From positions 1-61,859 of the forward strand of contig CASFNR010000007.1 of assembly GCA_949296115.1 (NCBI GenBank): a DNA stretch of 61,859 nucleotides, given 5' to 3'. The stretch is from an uncultured Eubacteriales bacterium. GTDB lineage: Bacteria; Bacillota; Clostridia; Oscillospirales; Oscillospiraceae. A program made the translations under genes and the position numbers. Positions 52,781-61,855 of this stretch are shown one piece after another (within the stretch, counting starts at the first letter, position 1; each line of letters opens with the position of its first letter). The notes under the pieces are model-generated. The model searched no databases, was not told the DNA's origin, and was given only the letters and a program-made list of their open reading frames with translations.

Positions 52781-53922
52781 ATCAGATTGAACGCTATGTG
52801 GAGCGGATTCTGGCGGAGTCTGCCCCGGATAAGCCCCTGTGGAACATCGAAAAACTGAAGCAGGGAAAGATCAACGGCTGGAACTACATCGACGGCTGCA
52901 TGATGATCGCCCTGCTGAACCTGTACCGGATCACCGGCCAGGAGCGCTATTACACCTTCGCCGAGCATTTCCTGGACTACTATGTCTTTGACGACGGCAG
53001 CATCCGGGGCTTCCAGGAGGAGGACTATAACCTGGACAACATCTGCGAGGGCCGGGTGCTGTTCGATGTGTACGCCCTCAGCGGCAAGGAAAAATACCGC
53101 AAAGCCATGGAGACCATCCATGGTCAGCTGCTGCGCCAGCCCCGGACTGCCGAGGGAAATTTCTGGCACAAGGCCATCTATCCCAACCAGGTCTGGCTGG
53201 ACGGCCTGTATATGGCCCAGGTGTTCTACACCCGCTATACCACCCAGTTTGAAAACGGGAAGGCCTACGAGGACATCCGCCGCCAGTTCCGCACCGTCCG
53301 GGAGAAGATGTACGACCCGGAGACCGGACTGTACCGCCATGGCTATGACGCCAGCGGGGCTGCCTTCTGGGCGGAGCCGGACGGCCGGTCCCGGAATCCC
53401 TGGCTGCGGAGCCTGGGCTGGTTCAGCGCCGCCCTGATTGACGTCAGTGCGGAAATTGCCTCGGAGGCGGCGGATTTCCGCCGGGAGATGGGGGACATCG
53501 CCCGGGAGCTGGCAAAGAACCTGCTGCCTTACATTGACCCGGACAGCGGCATGCTCTGGCAGGTGCCCAATCAGGTTGGGCGGGAAGGGAATTATCCCGA
53601 AACCTCCGGCTCCGCCATGGTGGCCTACTTCTACCTGAAGGGCGCCCGGCTGGGGATTCTGGACCCGGCCTACGCCGATACCGGCGCGTCCATTTTCCAG
53701 AGCATCTGCAACCGGTATCTGAAGGAAACCGACGGCAAGCTGAACCTGGGGGGCATCTGCCTGGTGGCAGGGCTTGGCCCGGAGAACAACCGCCGCCGGG
53801 ACGGCAGCTACGAATATTACATTTCCGAACCGGTGGTGGAGAATGACGCCAAGGGACTGGCGCCGTTCCTCATGTGCTACACCGAATTGCTGCAATCGAA
53901 TAAGGAGGTTACATTGAAATGA
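52777..53922 (+). CDS. GH105 unsaturated galacturonyl/rhamnogalacturonyl hydrolase
   Basis: The 381-residue (alpha/alpha)6-barrel enzyme removes the unsaturated uronate left by lyases. Recognisable blocks: WNYIDGCMMIAL, YNLDNICEGRVLFDVY with the catalytic-type Asp, WHKAIYPNQVWLDGLYMAQV, and RSRNPWLRSLGWF. Start TTG at 52777 overlaps the GH28 stop by four bases, with GGTGGAG just upstream; the length then matches YteR/YesR-type enzymes. There is no signal peptide. It feeds KduI. It overlaps kduD by four bases. Confidence 0.92.
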   Translation: MNQIERYVERILAESAPDKPLWNIEKLKQGKINGWNYIDGCMMIALLNLYRITGQERYYTFAEHFLDYYVFDDGSIRGFQEEDYNLDNICEGRVLFDVYALSGKEKYRKAMETIHGQLLRQPRTAEGNFWHKAIYPNQVWLDGLYMAQVFYTRYTTQFENGKAYEDIRRQFRTVREKMYDPETGLYRHGYDASGAAFWAEPDGRSRNPWLRSLGWFSAALIDVSAEIASEAADFRREMGDIARELAKNLLPYIDPDSGMLWQVPNQVGREGNYPETSGSAMVAYFYLKGARLGILDPAYADTGASIFQSICNRYLKETDGKLNLGGICLVAGLGPENNRRRDGSYEYYISEPVVENDAKGLAPFLMCYTELLQSNKEVTLK

Positions 53923-54710
53923 ATCAGTTTGACTTGACCGGCAAGGTGGCCCTGGTCACCGGCGGCGCCCATTCCATCGGGCTTGCCCTGGGCGTGGGTC
54001 TGGCGAAGGCCGGCGCCACGGTTTGCTTCAACAGCTCCAGCCAGGCCAGCTGCGAGCGGGGCGTGAAGGCTTATGCGGAAGCTGGGGTTCAGGCCCGGGG
54101 CTATGTGGCGGACGTCACCGACGAGGCTGCGGTGCAGGCCATGATCGCTCAGATTGAGGCGGACGTGGGCACTGTGGACATCCTGGTGAACAACGCCGGC
54201 GTCATCAAGCGCATTCCCATGACCGATATGTCCGTGGAGGACTTCAGCAAGGTCATTGATGTGGACCTGATCGCCCCCTTCATCTGCAGCAAGGCAGTGA
54301 TTCCCGGCATGATCAAAAAGGGCCACGGCAAGATCATCAACATCTGCTCCATGATGAGCGAGCTGGGCCGGGAGACGGTGAGCGCCTACGCCGCTGCCAA
54401 GGGCGGCCTGAAGATGCTGACCAAGAACATCTGCTCCGAGTACGGCGGCGCCAACATCCAGTGCAACGGCATCGGACCCGGCTACATCGCCACCCAGCAG
54501 ACCGCCCCCCTGCGGGAGCCCCAGAGCGACGGCAGCCGTCACCCCTTCGACCAGTTCATCATCAGCAAGACCCCGGCGGGCCGCTGGGGCACCACAGAGG
54601 ATCTGGTGGGACCCACCGTGTTCCTGGCTTCCGATGCCTCCAACTTCGTCAACGGACACATCCTGTACGTAGACGGCGGCATTCTGGCATACATCGGCAA
54701 ACAGCCCTAA
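53919..54710 (+). CDS. kduD: 2-dehydro-3-deoxy-D-gluconate 5-dehydrogenase-type SDR
   Basis: The 263-residue short-chain dehydrogenase has the cofactor-binding TGGAHSIG (14-21), NNAG (91-94) and catalytic S144, Y157 and K161. KduD reduces 2,5-diketo-3-deoxygluconate from KduI to 2-keto-3-deoxygluconate. Gluconate 5-dehydrogenase is a close relative, so the choice relies on the flanking GH105 and kduI genes. AAGGAGG is located in the end of the GH105 gene. Confidence 0.88.
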   Translation: MNQFDLTGKVALVTGGAHSIGLALGVGLAKAGATVCFNSSSQASCERGVKAYAEAGVQARGYVADVTDEAAVQAMIAQIEADVGTVDILVNNAGVIKRIPMTDMSVEDFSKVIDVDLIAPFICSKAVIPGMIKKGHGKIINICSMMSELGRETVSAYAAAKGGLKMLTKNICSEYGGANIQCNGIGPGYIATQQTAPLREPQSDGSRHPFDQFIISKTPAGRWGTTEDLVGPTVFLASDASNFVNGHILYVDGGILAYIGKQP

Positions 54711-54732
54711 TCATTCAGGAGGATGGATTATC

Positions 54733-56223
54733 ATGGAAAAGCTCAATTATGAGGTGCTGAAGAAGTCCGGTTATCAGGGCTACATTCTGGAAAAAGCACC
54801 GGAAAAGATTTTGCAGTTCGGTGAAGGCAACTTCCTGCGGGCCTTCGTGAACTACTGGTTCGACGTGGCCAATGAAAAGGCCGGCTTCAACGGCAAGGCT
54901 GTTCTGGTGCAGCCCATCGCCCCGGGCCTGGCCAAGCTCATCAACGAGCAGGAGGGCCTGTACACCCTGTACCTCCGGGGCCGGGAGAACGGCGAGAAGG
55001 TGGACCGCAAGCGGGTCATCTCCTCTGTCAGCCGCTGCCTGAACCCCTATGAGAAGGCGGACTATGACGCCATGATGGAAGTGGCGGTTTCCGACGATCT
55101 GGAGTACATCGTCTCCAATACCACCGAGGCGGGCATTGTCTACGACCCCGCCTGCCAGAAGGACGACTGCCCCCCCGCTTCCTTCCCCGCCAAGCTGACC
55201 CAGGTGCTCTACAAGCGCTGGCAGGCCGGCAAGAAGCCGGTGGTCATCCTCTCCTGCGAGCTGATTGACAACAACGGCAAGGAGCTGGAGAAGTGCGTGG
55301 GCCAGTACATCGACCAGTGGCAGCTGGAGGCCGACTTCAAGGCCTGGTGCGCCCAGTGTACCTTCTGCTCCACTCTGGTGGACCGGATTGTCCCCGGCCG
55401 GATCAAGGACCCGGCGGAGGTGAAGCGTCTGGAGGAGGAAAACGGTTACGAGGACCCCTTGACCGACGTGGGCGAGGTGTTCGGCGTGTGGAACATCGAA
55501 GGCCCCGCCTGGCTGGGTGAGCAGCTGCCCTTCCAGAAGGCCGGCGTCAACTGCATCGTGGTGCCCGACGTCACCCCCTACAAAAAGCGGAAGGTTCGCA
55601 TCCTCAACGGCGCCCACACCGGCTTCGTCCTGGGCGCTTACCTGGCGGGCTTCGACATTGTCCGGGACTGCATGAACGATGCGGACGTCCGGGGATTTAT
55701 GAACAAGATGCTCCATGAGGAAGTCATCCCCACCCTGCCCCTGGACAAAGAGGACCTGGAGAACTTTGCCAGCGCTGTGGAGGACCGGTTCAACAACCCC
55801 TTCGTGGACCACGAGCTGATGAGCATCTCCCTGAATTCCACCTCCAAGTGGAAGGCCCGGAATATGCCCAGCTTCCTGGAGTACTACGAAAAAGAGGGCA
55901 AGCTGCCGGTGTGCCTGACCATGAGCCTGGCTGCCTACATCGCCTTCTATTCCAATGACATCCAGGAGCTGACGGACAAGGGCCTGGTCTGCCGCCGGCC
56001 CAAGGGCAACACCTACACCATCAGCGATGACCGCTGGGCCCTGGAGTTCTACTGGGAGCACCGGAACGACTCCGCCGAGGCGCTGGTCAAAGCGGTACTG
56101 AGCAACCAGCAGATGTGGGACCAGGATCTGACCCAGATTCCCGGCCTGGAGGCTGCCGTTGTGGCTGACCTGAACACCATCCGCACCCAGGGCGCCAAAG
56201 CTGCGTACGCTTCCTGTCTGTAA
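54733..56223 (+). CDS. uxaB: Tagaturonate reductase (altronate oxidoreductase)
   Basis: The 496-residue member of the mannitol dehydrogenase family has an N-terminal Rossmann fold (KILQFGEGNFLRAFVNYWFD) and a C-terminal helical domain (VRILNGAHTGFVLGAYLAG, the conserved K/N-containing catalytic region). It reduces tagaturonate to altronate with NADH. Fructuronate reductase UxuB is related, but the long length and neighbouring uxaA/uxaC favour UxaB. AGGAGG lies upstream; it follows kduD by 22 bases. Confidence 0.93.
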   Translation: MEKLNYEVLKKSGYQGYILEKAPEKILQFGEGNFLRAFVNYWFDVANEKAGFNGKAVLVQPIAPGLAKLINEQEGLYTLYLRGRENGEKVDRKRVISSVSRCLNPYEKADYDAMMEVAVSDDLEYIVSNTTEAGIVYDPACQKDDCPPASFPAKLTQVLYKRWQAGKKPVVILSCELIDNNGKELEKCVGQYIDQWQLEADFKAWCAQCTFCSTLVDRIVPGRIKDPAEVKRLEEENGYEDPLTDVGEVFGVWNIEGPAWLGEQLPFQKAGVNCIVVPDVTPYKKRKVRILNGAHTGFVLGAYLAGFDIVRDCMNDADVRGFMNKMLHEEVIPTLPLDKEDLENFASAVEDRFNNPFVDHELMSISLNSTSKWKARNMPSFLEYYEKEGKLPVCLTMSLAAYIAFYSNDIQELTDKGLVCRRPKGNTYTISDDRWALEFYWEHRNDSAEALVKAVLSNQQMWDQDLTQIPGLEAAVVADLNTIRTQGAKAAYASCL

Positions 56224-56229
56224 TTTTTC

Positions 56230-56262
56230 CACGGGTCTGCTCGGTCACCGGACAGACCCGTG
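56230..56262 (+). promoter_or_regulatory. Intercistronic hairpin between uxaB and uxaA
   Basis: A perfect 10-bp stem CACGGGTCTG/CAGACCCGTG with a 13-base loop and no T run; likely an RNA-processing or stability element rather than an operon terminator. Confidence 0.5.
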
Positions 56263-56292
56263 ACCATTTGTCAAGACAAAGGAGAGAGTCCC

Positions 56293-57765
56293 ATGCCTGA
56301 TTTGATTCACATTCATCCCAAGGACAATGTGGCGGTGGCCCTGAAGCCTATCCCGGCCGGTACGGTCTGGGAGGGGGTAACCGCCCGGATGGACATTCCC
56401 CAGGGACATAAAATGGCCCTGTGCCCCATTGCCGAGAACGACCAGGTGGTGAAGTACGGCTTCGCCATCGGCCATGCCACCCAGGCCATCGGGCCGGGGG
56501 AGTGGGTTCATACCCACAACATGAAAACCAACCTGTCCGGAGAGCTGGCGTACACCTACAACCCCAAGCTGGCCTTCCCCACGCCCCAGACCCCCGGCAC
56601 CTTCCAGGGCTACCGCCGGAAGGACGGCAAGGTTGGCATCCGCAACGAAATCTGGATTATTCCCTCGGTGGGCTGCGTCAATGACGTGGCCAAAGCCCTG
56701 GTCAGCGAGAACCAGGACCTGGTTGCCGGGACCATTGAGGGGCTGTATACCTTCACCCATCCATTCGGCTGCTCCCAGACCGGCGCCGACCATGCCCAGA
56801 CCCGAAAACTGCTGGCCTCTCTGGTCCGGCATCCCAACGCCGGTGCCGTGCTGGTGCTGAGCCTGGGCTGCGAGAACCTGACCCTGGAGCAGTTCCAGGC
56901 GGAGCTGGGAGAATATGATCCCCAGCGGGTCCGCTTCCTGGTCTGCCAGCAGGTGGAGGACGAGCTGGCCGCCGGGCGGCAGGTGCTGGAAGAGCTGGCG
57001 GCCTACGCCGGTCAGTTCCACCGGGAGGAAATCCCCGCCTCGGAGCTGGTCATCGGCATGAAGTGCGGCGGCTCCGACGGCCTGTCCGGCATCACCGCCA
57101 ATCCCACCGTGGGCCGGTTCAGCGATATGCTGGTGGCCCAGGGCGGCTCCACGGTACTCACCGAGGTGCCGGAGATGTTCGGCGCCGAGGGCTTCCTCAT
57201 GGACCGGTGCGTCGATGAAACCGTGTTCCACAAGGCCGTGGACATGATCAACGGCTTCAAGAATTACTTCCTGCGGCACAACGAGGTGGTCTACGAGAAC
57301 CCCAGCCCCGGCAACAAGGCCGGCGGCATCACCACCCTGGAGGACAAGTCCTGCGGCTGCGTCCAGAAGGGCGGCTCCGCCCCCATTATGGACGTCATCG
57401 GCTACGGCGACCAGGTGACCACCAAGGGCCTGAATATGCTCTACGGACCGGGCAACGACCTGGTGTCCTCCACCGCCCTGACGGCGGCGGGCGCCCACAT
57501 GGTTCTGTTCACCACCGGCCGGGGCACGCCCTTCGGCGCACCGGCCCCCACCATGAAAATTTCTACCAACACCCCCCTGGCAACCAAGAAATCCGGCTGG
57601 ATTGACTTCAATGCCGGCGTGGTGGCCGACGGCACCCGCACCCTGGACCAGGCGGCCCAGGACCTGATGGCGCTGGTGCTGGAAGTGGCCTCCGGCAAAA
57701 AGACCAAAACCGAAGAAAAAGGCTTCCGGGAAATTTCCATTTTCAAAGACGGTGTGGTTTTGTAA
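56293..57765 (+). CDS. uxaA: Altronate dehydratase
   Basis: Dehydrates altronate to 2-keto-3-deoxygluconate. The 490 residues contain the N-terminal SAF domain (DNVAVALKPIPAGT, about 8-90) and the large UxaA catalytic domain with conserved GCVNDVAK, HPFGCSQTG, GLSGITANP and cysteine-containing DKSCGCVQKGG motifs that fit an Fe-dependent dehydratase. ATG 56293 follows AAGGAGAG; an in-frame ATG at 56260 lies inside the hairpin region. Confidence 0.95.
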   Translation: MPDLIHIHPKDNVAVALKPIPAGTVWEGVTARMDIPQGHKMALCPIAENDQVVKYGFAIGHATQAIGPGEWVHTHNMKTNLSGELAYTYNPKLAFPTPQTPGTFQGYRRKDGKVGIRNEIWIIPSVGCVNDVAKALVSENQDLVAGTIEGLYTFTHPFGCSQTGADHAQTRKLLASLVRHPNAGAVLVLSLGCENLTLEQFQAELGEYDPQRVRFLVCQQVEDELAAGRQVLEELAAYAGQFHREEIPASELVIGMKCGGSDGLSGITANPTVGRFSDMLVAQGGSTVLTEVPEMFGAEGFLMDRCVDETVFHKAVDMINGFKNYFLRHNEVVYENPSPGNKAGGITTLEDKSCGCVQKGGSAPIMDVIGYGDQVTTKGLNMLYGPGNDLVSSTALTAAGAHMVLFTTGRGTPFGAPAPTMKISTNTPLATKKSGWIDFNAGVVADGTRTLDQAAQDLMALVLEVASGKKTKTEEKGFREISIFKDGVVL

Positions 57766-57780
57766 AAAGGAGCGCAATCC

Positions 57781-59199
57781 ATGGCACAATCTGTATCCAA
57801 GCAGGATGAAGCCTTTCGTACCTATGCCCTGACCCAGTCGCCCCTGCGGGTGGTGCTCACAACCTGTACCCCGCTGGCCTTGTTTCAGCTGCTGCAAAGT
57901 CTGTTCAAAATTCTGGACACCCTGATGGCGTCCCACATCAGCACCGATGCGGTATCCGCCGTGGCGGCCCTGAGCCAGATTTCCCTGATGGTCACGGCCC
58001 TGGGCACCGGCCTTGCGGTGGGCGGTAGCATCAAGATTTCCGAGGCCTACGGCCGGGGGGACTACCCGGCGGTGCAGCAGCGGGTGGCCAACACCTATGC
58101 CATGTCCGTGCTGGTGAGCCTGGTGGTGGCGGTGGTGCTGATTCCCTTTGCCCGGCCCTTCCTGGGGCTGCTGCAAACCCCGGAGGACCTGATTGATACC
58201 GGCGTGGGATACTTCCGGGTGGAAATTCTGACACTGGTCATCCAATTCTTCAATACGGTCTACCTTGCCATTGCCCGGAGCCGGGGCCACGCCAAGAAAA
58301 TTCTCATGCTGAACACCCTGGTCATTGTGGTGAAGCTGAGCCTGTCTGCCTTCTTTGTCTATGGGCTGCAGAGCGGTGTGACCATGGTAGCGGTGGCTAC
58401 CCTGATCAGCCAGGCGCTGATGTTCCTCTATGCCCTGTGGACCATGAGCCGGGACGAGGGGGCATTCCGGTTTACCCTGTCGAAAGTGGACCTGCATTAC
58501 CGGGTGATTCGCCCCATCCTGAACCTGGCTTATCCGGTGTCGGCGGAGAAGGTGTTCTTCGCCGCGGGCAAGGTGATCGTCAACTCCATGTCCGGCCGCT
58601 ATGGCAGCCTGACCGTGGGGGCCCTGGGCATCTCCAACAACATCGGCGGCCTGACCACAGGCTTTCACACCGGCTTCACCGACGGTGCCGCCCCCTTGAT
58701 CAGCCAGAACCGGGGAGCGGAGAAGTACCGGCGGACCCTGCGAATTTACTTCTGGGTGATGGTTATCGACGTGGCCATCGGCGCGGTGGGACTGGCGCTG
58801 GTTTCCTGGGGGCTGCCCTGGCTGGCCCGGCTGTTTGCCCAGTCCCAGAATGCCTTTGACCAGGAGTTCTGCGACATGATCGTGGCCATTCATCGCTGGG
58901 AGATGATGGGCTACATCACCCTGGGCATCCACTCTGCCACGGCAGCGCTGCTGCTGGGCTACGGTTACTCCGGTCTGACCATGATTCTGAATGTGGCCCG
59001 GGTATTCGTCTATCGGGTGCCGGTACTGTGGGCCTTGCAGCAGTTCACATCCATGGGCAGCGAGGCTGTGGGCGTGACCATGATGGTCAGCAATGTCTGC
59101 ACCGGCCTGACCGCCATCATTTTTGCCATCCCGGTGGTGGGACGGATTCGGAAACTGGCACAAACTGAACCAAATGCGGAGCAAACTCCGCAGAAATAG
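57781..59199 (+). CDS. MATE family exporter inside the uronate operon
   Basis: The 472-residue protein has twelve predicted spans and a polysaccharide/multidrug MATE layout (two MatE halves beginning near residues 20 and 240). It starts 15 bases after uxaA behind AAGGAG and ends 13 bases before uxaC, so it is embedded in the operon. MATE proteins export cations or small organic compounds in exchange for Na+ or H+; the substrate cannot be read. Relief of toxic uronate intermediates, or uptake/export of a uronate, is an inference from position. Confidence 0.85.
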   Translation: MAQSVSKQDEAFRTYALTQSPLRVVLTTCTPLALFQLLQSLFKILDTLMASHISTDAVSAVAALSQISLMVTALGTGLAVGGSIKISEAYGRGDYPAVQQRVANTYAMSVLVSLVVAVVLIPFARPFLGLLQTPEDLIDTGVGYFRVEILTLVIQFFNTVYLAIARSRGHAKKILMLNTLVIVVKLSLSAFFVYGLQSGVTMVAVATLISQALMFLYALWTMSRDEGAFRFTLSKVDLHYRVIRPILNLAYPVSAEKVFFAAGKVIVNSMSGRYGSLTVGALGISNNIGGLTTGFHTGFTDGAAPLISQNRGAEKYRRTLRIYFWVMVIDVAIGAVGLALVSWGLPWLARLFAQSQNAFDQEFCDMIVAIHRWEMMGYITLGIHSATAALLLGYGYSGLTMILNVARVFVYRVPVLWALQQFTSMGSEAVGVTMMVSNVCTGLTAIIFAIPVVGRIRKLAQTEPNAEQTPQK

Positions 59200-59212
59200 G
59201 AGGAATAAGACA

Positions 59213-60628
59213 ATGGTTCCCTTTATGAACGAAGATTTTCTGCTGAAAACGGAGACCGCCAAAAAGCTGTATCACGAGCACGCAGAGAAAATGCCCATCA
59301 TTGACTACCACTGCCATATCAACCCCATGGAGATCTACGAGGACAAGCGCTACGACTCCATCACCGAGGTCTGGCTGGGAGGCGACCACTACAAGTGGCG
59401 GGCCATGCGTTCCTGCGGCGTGCCGGAATATTACATCACCGGGGACGCCACCCCGGCGGAGAAGTTCCAGAAGTGGGGCGAGACCATGCCCAACCTCATT
59501 GGCAACCCCCTCTACCACTGGACCCACCTGGAGTTGCAGCGCTACTTCGGCATCACCGAGCCCCTGACCGGCGACAACGCCATGGAGATCTACGAGAAGT
59601 GCAACAAGATCCTGGCCCAGCCGGATATGTCTGTCCGGGGCATCATCCGCAAGTCCGGGGTGAAGCTGATCTGCACCACCGACGACCCGGTGGACAGCCT
59701 GAAGGCCCATGAGCTGCTGGCTGCCGACCCCACTGCGCCCGCTGTGGTGCTGCCCGCCTTCCGTCCCGACAAGGCCATGCGGGCGGACAAGGAGACCTTC
59801 CCCGCCTACGTTGCCCAGCTGGAGCAGGTGGTGGGCTATTCCATCAACACCATGGCGGATATGCGCCGGGCTCTGCTGGACCGGATTGCCTACTTTGCCG
59901 ACCATGGCTGTCGGGTGTCCGACCATGCCCTGGACTACTGCTTCTGCGTGGAGGCCACCGAGGCGGAGCTGGACGACATTCTGGCCCGGGCCAAGGCGGG
60001 CAAGGGCATCACCTGGGACGAGCAGCTGGCCTACCACACCGCCCTGTTGATTACCGTGGGTGCAGAGTACAACAAGCGGGACTGGGTCTGCCAGCTCCAC
60101 TTCGGCTGCCTGCGGGACAACTCCCGGAAGATGTTCCGCAAGCTGGGGCCGGACACCGGATTTGACTCCATGAACGACGCCCCCAACGCCGTGGGCCTGG
60201 CCAAGCTGCTGGGCACCCTGGAGGATGCCGGCGCCCTGGGCAAGACCATTCTCTACTCCCTGAACCCGGCGGACAACGGCATCATCGGCACCATTATGGG
60301 CGGCTTCCAGACCGACAGCGGCATCCCCGGCAAGATTCAGCAGGGCTCCGCCTGGTGGTTCAATGACCACAAGCCCGGCATGGAGGCCCAGATGACCAGC
60401 CTGATGAGCCTGGGCGCCATGGGCAGCTTCAACGGCATGCTCACCGACTCCCGCTCCTTCCTGAGCTACACCCGGCATGAGTATTTCCGCCGGATTCTGT
60501 GCAACCTTTTCGGTCAGATGGTGGAGGACGGGGAGTATCCCGCCGACATGAAGCGCCTGGGCCAGATGGTGGAGAACATCAGTTACAACAATACCCTGCA
60601 CTACTTCCGCTTTGACGAGGTGCTGTAA
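59213..60628 (+). CDS. uxaC: Uronate isomerase
   Basis: Converts galacturonate to tagaturonate (and glucuronate to fructuronate). The 471-residue amidohydrolase-superfamily protein has the N-terminal metal motif DYHCHINP, typical WLGGDHYKWRAMRS and LICTTDDPVDSL blocks, and the C-terminal TDSRSFLSYTRHEYFRR. ATG 59213 follows AGGAGGAATA; the in-frame ATG at 59123 is inside the MATE gene. It is the last gene of the locus and is followed by a strong terminator. Confidence 0.95.
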   Translation: MVPFMNEDFLLKTETAKKLYHEHAEKMPIIDYHCHINPMEIYEDKRYDSITEVWLGGDHYKWRAMRSCGVPEYYITGDATPAEKFQKWGETMPNLIGNPLYHWTHLELQRYFGITEPLTGDNAMEIYEKCNKILAQPDMSVRGIIRKSGVKLICTTDDPVDSLKAHELLAADPTAPAVVLPAFRPDKAMRADKETFPAYVAQLEQVVGYSINTMADMRRALLDRIAYFADHGCRVSDHALDYCFCVEATEAELDDILARAKAGKGITWDEQLAYHTALLITVGAEYNKRDWVCQLHFGCLRDNSRKMFRKLGPDTGFDSMNDAPNAVGLAKLLGTLEDAGALGKTILYSLNPADNGIIGTIMGGFQTDSGIPGKIQQGSAWWFNDHKPGMEAQMTSLMSLGAMGSFNGMLTDSRSFLSYTRHEYFRRILCNLFGQMVEDGEYPADMKRLGQMVENISYNNTLHYFRFDEVL

Positions 60629-60651
60629 TACTGCTGTCCCCTGACAAAAAT

Positions 60652-60693
60652 ACGCCCCTCATTTCCGACTGGAAATGAGGGGCGTTCTTTTTT
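60652..60693 (+). terminator. Terminator of the uronate operon
   Basis: A perfect 15-bp stem ACGCCCCTCATTTCC/GGAAATGAGGGGCGT with a GACT loop followed by TCTTTTTT. Confidence 0.93.
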
Positions 60694-60727
60694 GGAAAGG
60701 TTTTTCCCCGGGCTGTCAGATAACTGC

Positions 60728-60763
60728 AAAAAAACAACCCCCGGAAGCCTTGCTTCCGGGGGT
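60728..60763 (-). terminator. Terminator of the rpsF-ssb-rpsR operon
   Basis: Stem ACCCCCGGAAGC/GCTTCCGGGGGT followed on the minus strand by TGTTTTTTT, 7 bases after the rpsR stop. Confidence 0.9.
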
Positions 60764-60770
60764 GTGATGA

Positions 60771-61007
60771 TCAATCCGCAACGTAGGGCAGCAGAGCGAT
60801 CTGACGGGCCCGCTTGATGGCGGTGGTCAGGTCCCGCTGATGAGCGGCGCAGGTACCGGTGGTACGGCGGGGCAGAATCTTGCCGCGCTCGGACAGGTAA
60901 CGGCGGAGCTTGGCGGTGTCCTTGTAATCGATGCTGGTCACCTTATCCACGCAGAATGCGCAAACCTTCTTGCGCTTGCGCGGACGCATACGCTGTTCGT
61001 TAGCCAT
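60771..61007 (-). CDS. rpsR: 30S ribosomal protein S18
   Basis: The 78-residue ribosomal protein has the S18 core ([41 protein letters not shown]). The N-terminal KKVCAFC pair plus the Cys in TGTCAAH suggest a zinc-binding (C+) version, although only three cysteines are evident. It is last in the conserved rpsF-ssb-rpsR operon; ribosome binding site GGAGGG. Confidence 0.97.
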   Translation of the reverse strand: MANEQRMRPRKRKKVCAFCVDKVTSIDYKDTAKLRRYLSERGKILPRRTTGTCAAHQRDLTTAIKRARQIALLPYVAD

Positions 61008-61051
61008 GGATATTCCCTCCTTGTAAGCGTTGTAGAAAAAGTTCAGAGAAA

Positions 61052-61555
61052 TCAGAAGGGCAGCTGAGCGTCGTCATCTTCCAGCATGGCGAAATCCGAA
61101 GCCGGAGCCGCCGCAGGCGCACTGTAACCGCCGTAATTGGGGGTGGGTGCGTTGTTGTAGCTGGGGGCGGAGTAGGAATTCCCGCCGTAGTTGCCGCTGT
61201 TTCCGCTGTAAGCGGAGTTGCTGTCGCTGCTGCGCTTGCTCTCGCCGAAGTAGACGTTGTCTGCCACGACTTCTGCGCTGCGGCGCTTGCCGCCATCCTT
61301 ATCGGTCCAGTTGCGAATCTGGAGCCGTCCCGACACCACGATCATGGAGCCCTTGGTGAAATACTTGGAGACGAATTCTCCCGTCTGCCGCCAGGCCACG
61401 CAGTCGATGAAGTCGGTTTCCCGCTCGCCGCCGTCTCTGCCGCCGAAGTCACGGTCAACAGCCACGGTAAAGCTGGCAACGGCGATTCCGCTGCCGGTGC
61501 GGCGCAGTTCGGGGTCACGGGTCAAACGACCCATGATAACAATGTGGTTGAGCAT
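61052..61555 (-). CDS. ssb: Single-stranded DNA-binding protein
   Basis: The 167-residue protein has an N-terminal OB-fold (1-105; [41 protein letters not shown]), a flexible Gly/Asn/Ser/Tyr linker and the acidic C-terminal tip DDDAQLPF that recruits repair and replication proteins. It lies between rpsF and rpsR, three bases after rpsF, the usual Firmicutes order. Confidence 0.97.
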   Translation of the reverse strand: MLNHIVIMGRLTRDPELRRTGSGIAVASFTVAVDRDFGGRDGGERETDFIDCVAWRQTGEFVSKYFTKGSMIVVSGRLQIRNWTDKDGGKRRSAEVVADNVYFGESKRSSDSNSAYSGNSGNYGGNSYSAPSYNNAPTPNYGGYSAPAAAPASDFAMLEDDDAQLPF

Positions 61556-61558
61556 GAA

Positions 61559-61855
61559 TTACGCCTCCACAGCAGTGGTCAGGCAGCGCATAACGCCTTC
61601 GCTGATCTTCATCACACGCTCCAGTTCCGCAGGGAACTCAGGCTTGCACTCCATGTTCATCAGAACATAGTAGCCTTCGGCCATGTCGTTGATGGGATAG
61701 GCCAGACGGCGCTTGCCCCACTCATCAATGTTGGTGAGGGTACCCTCCGCTTCCACCATCGCCTTGAACTTTTCCACAAGTGCTGCAGTGCCCTCCTCGC
61801 CCAGGGTGGGGTCGATGATGTAGAGCACCTCATACTTACCGGTGATCTTAGCCAT
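61559..61855 (-). CDS. rpsF: 30S ribosomal protein S6
   Basis: The 98-residue protein is complete, starting four bases from the window edge. The S6 fold is recognised by KYEVLYIIDPTLGEE, IDEWGKRRLAYPINDMAEGYYVLM and ISEGVMRCL. It starts the rpsF-ssb-rpsR operon; its promoter is outside the window. Confidence 0.97.
   Translation of the reverse strand: MAKITGKYEVLYIIDPTLGEEGTAALVEKFKAMVEAEGTLTNIDEWGKRRLAYPINDMAEGYYVLMNMECKPEFPAELERVMKISEGVMRCLTTAVEA

Noticed and set aside
56245-59262. Minus-strand open frame of 1005 codons opposite uxaA and the MATE gene
   Set aside because: Same artefact: antisense to two recognised genes, low-complexity His/Gly/Gln composition, no ribosome binding site or family match.
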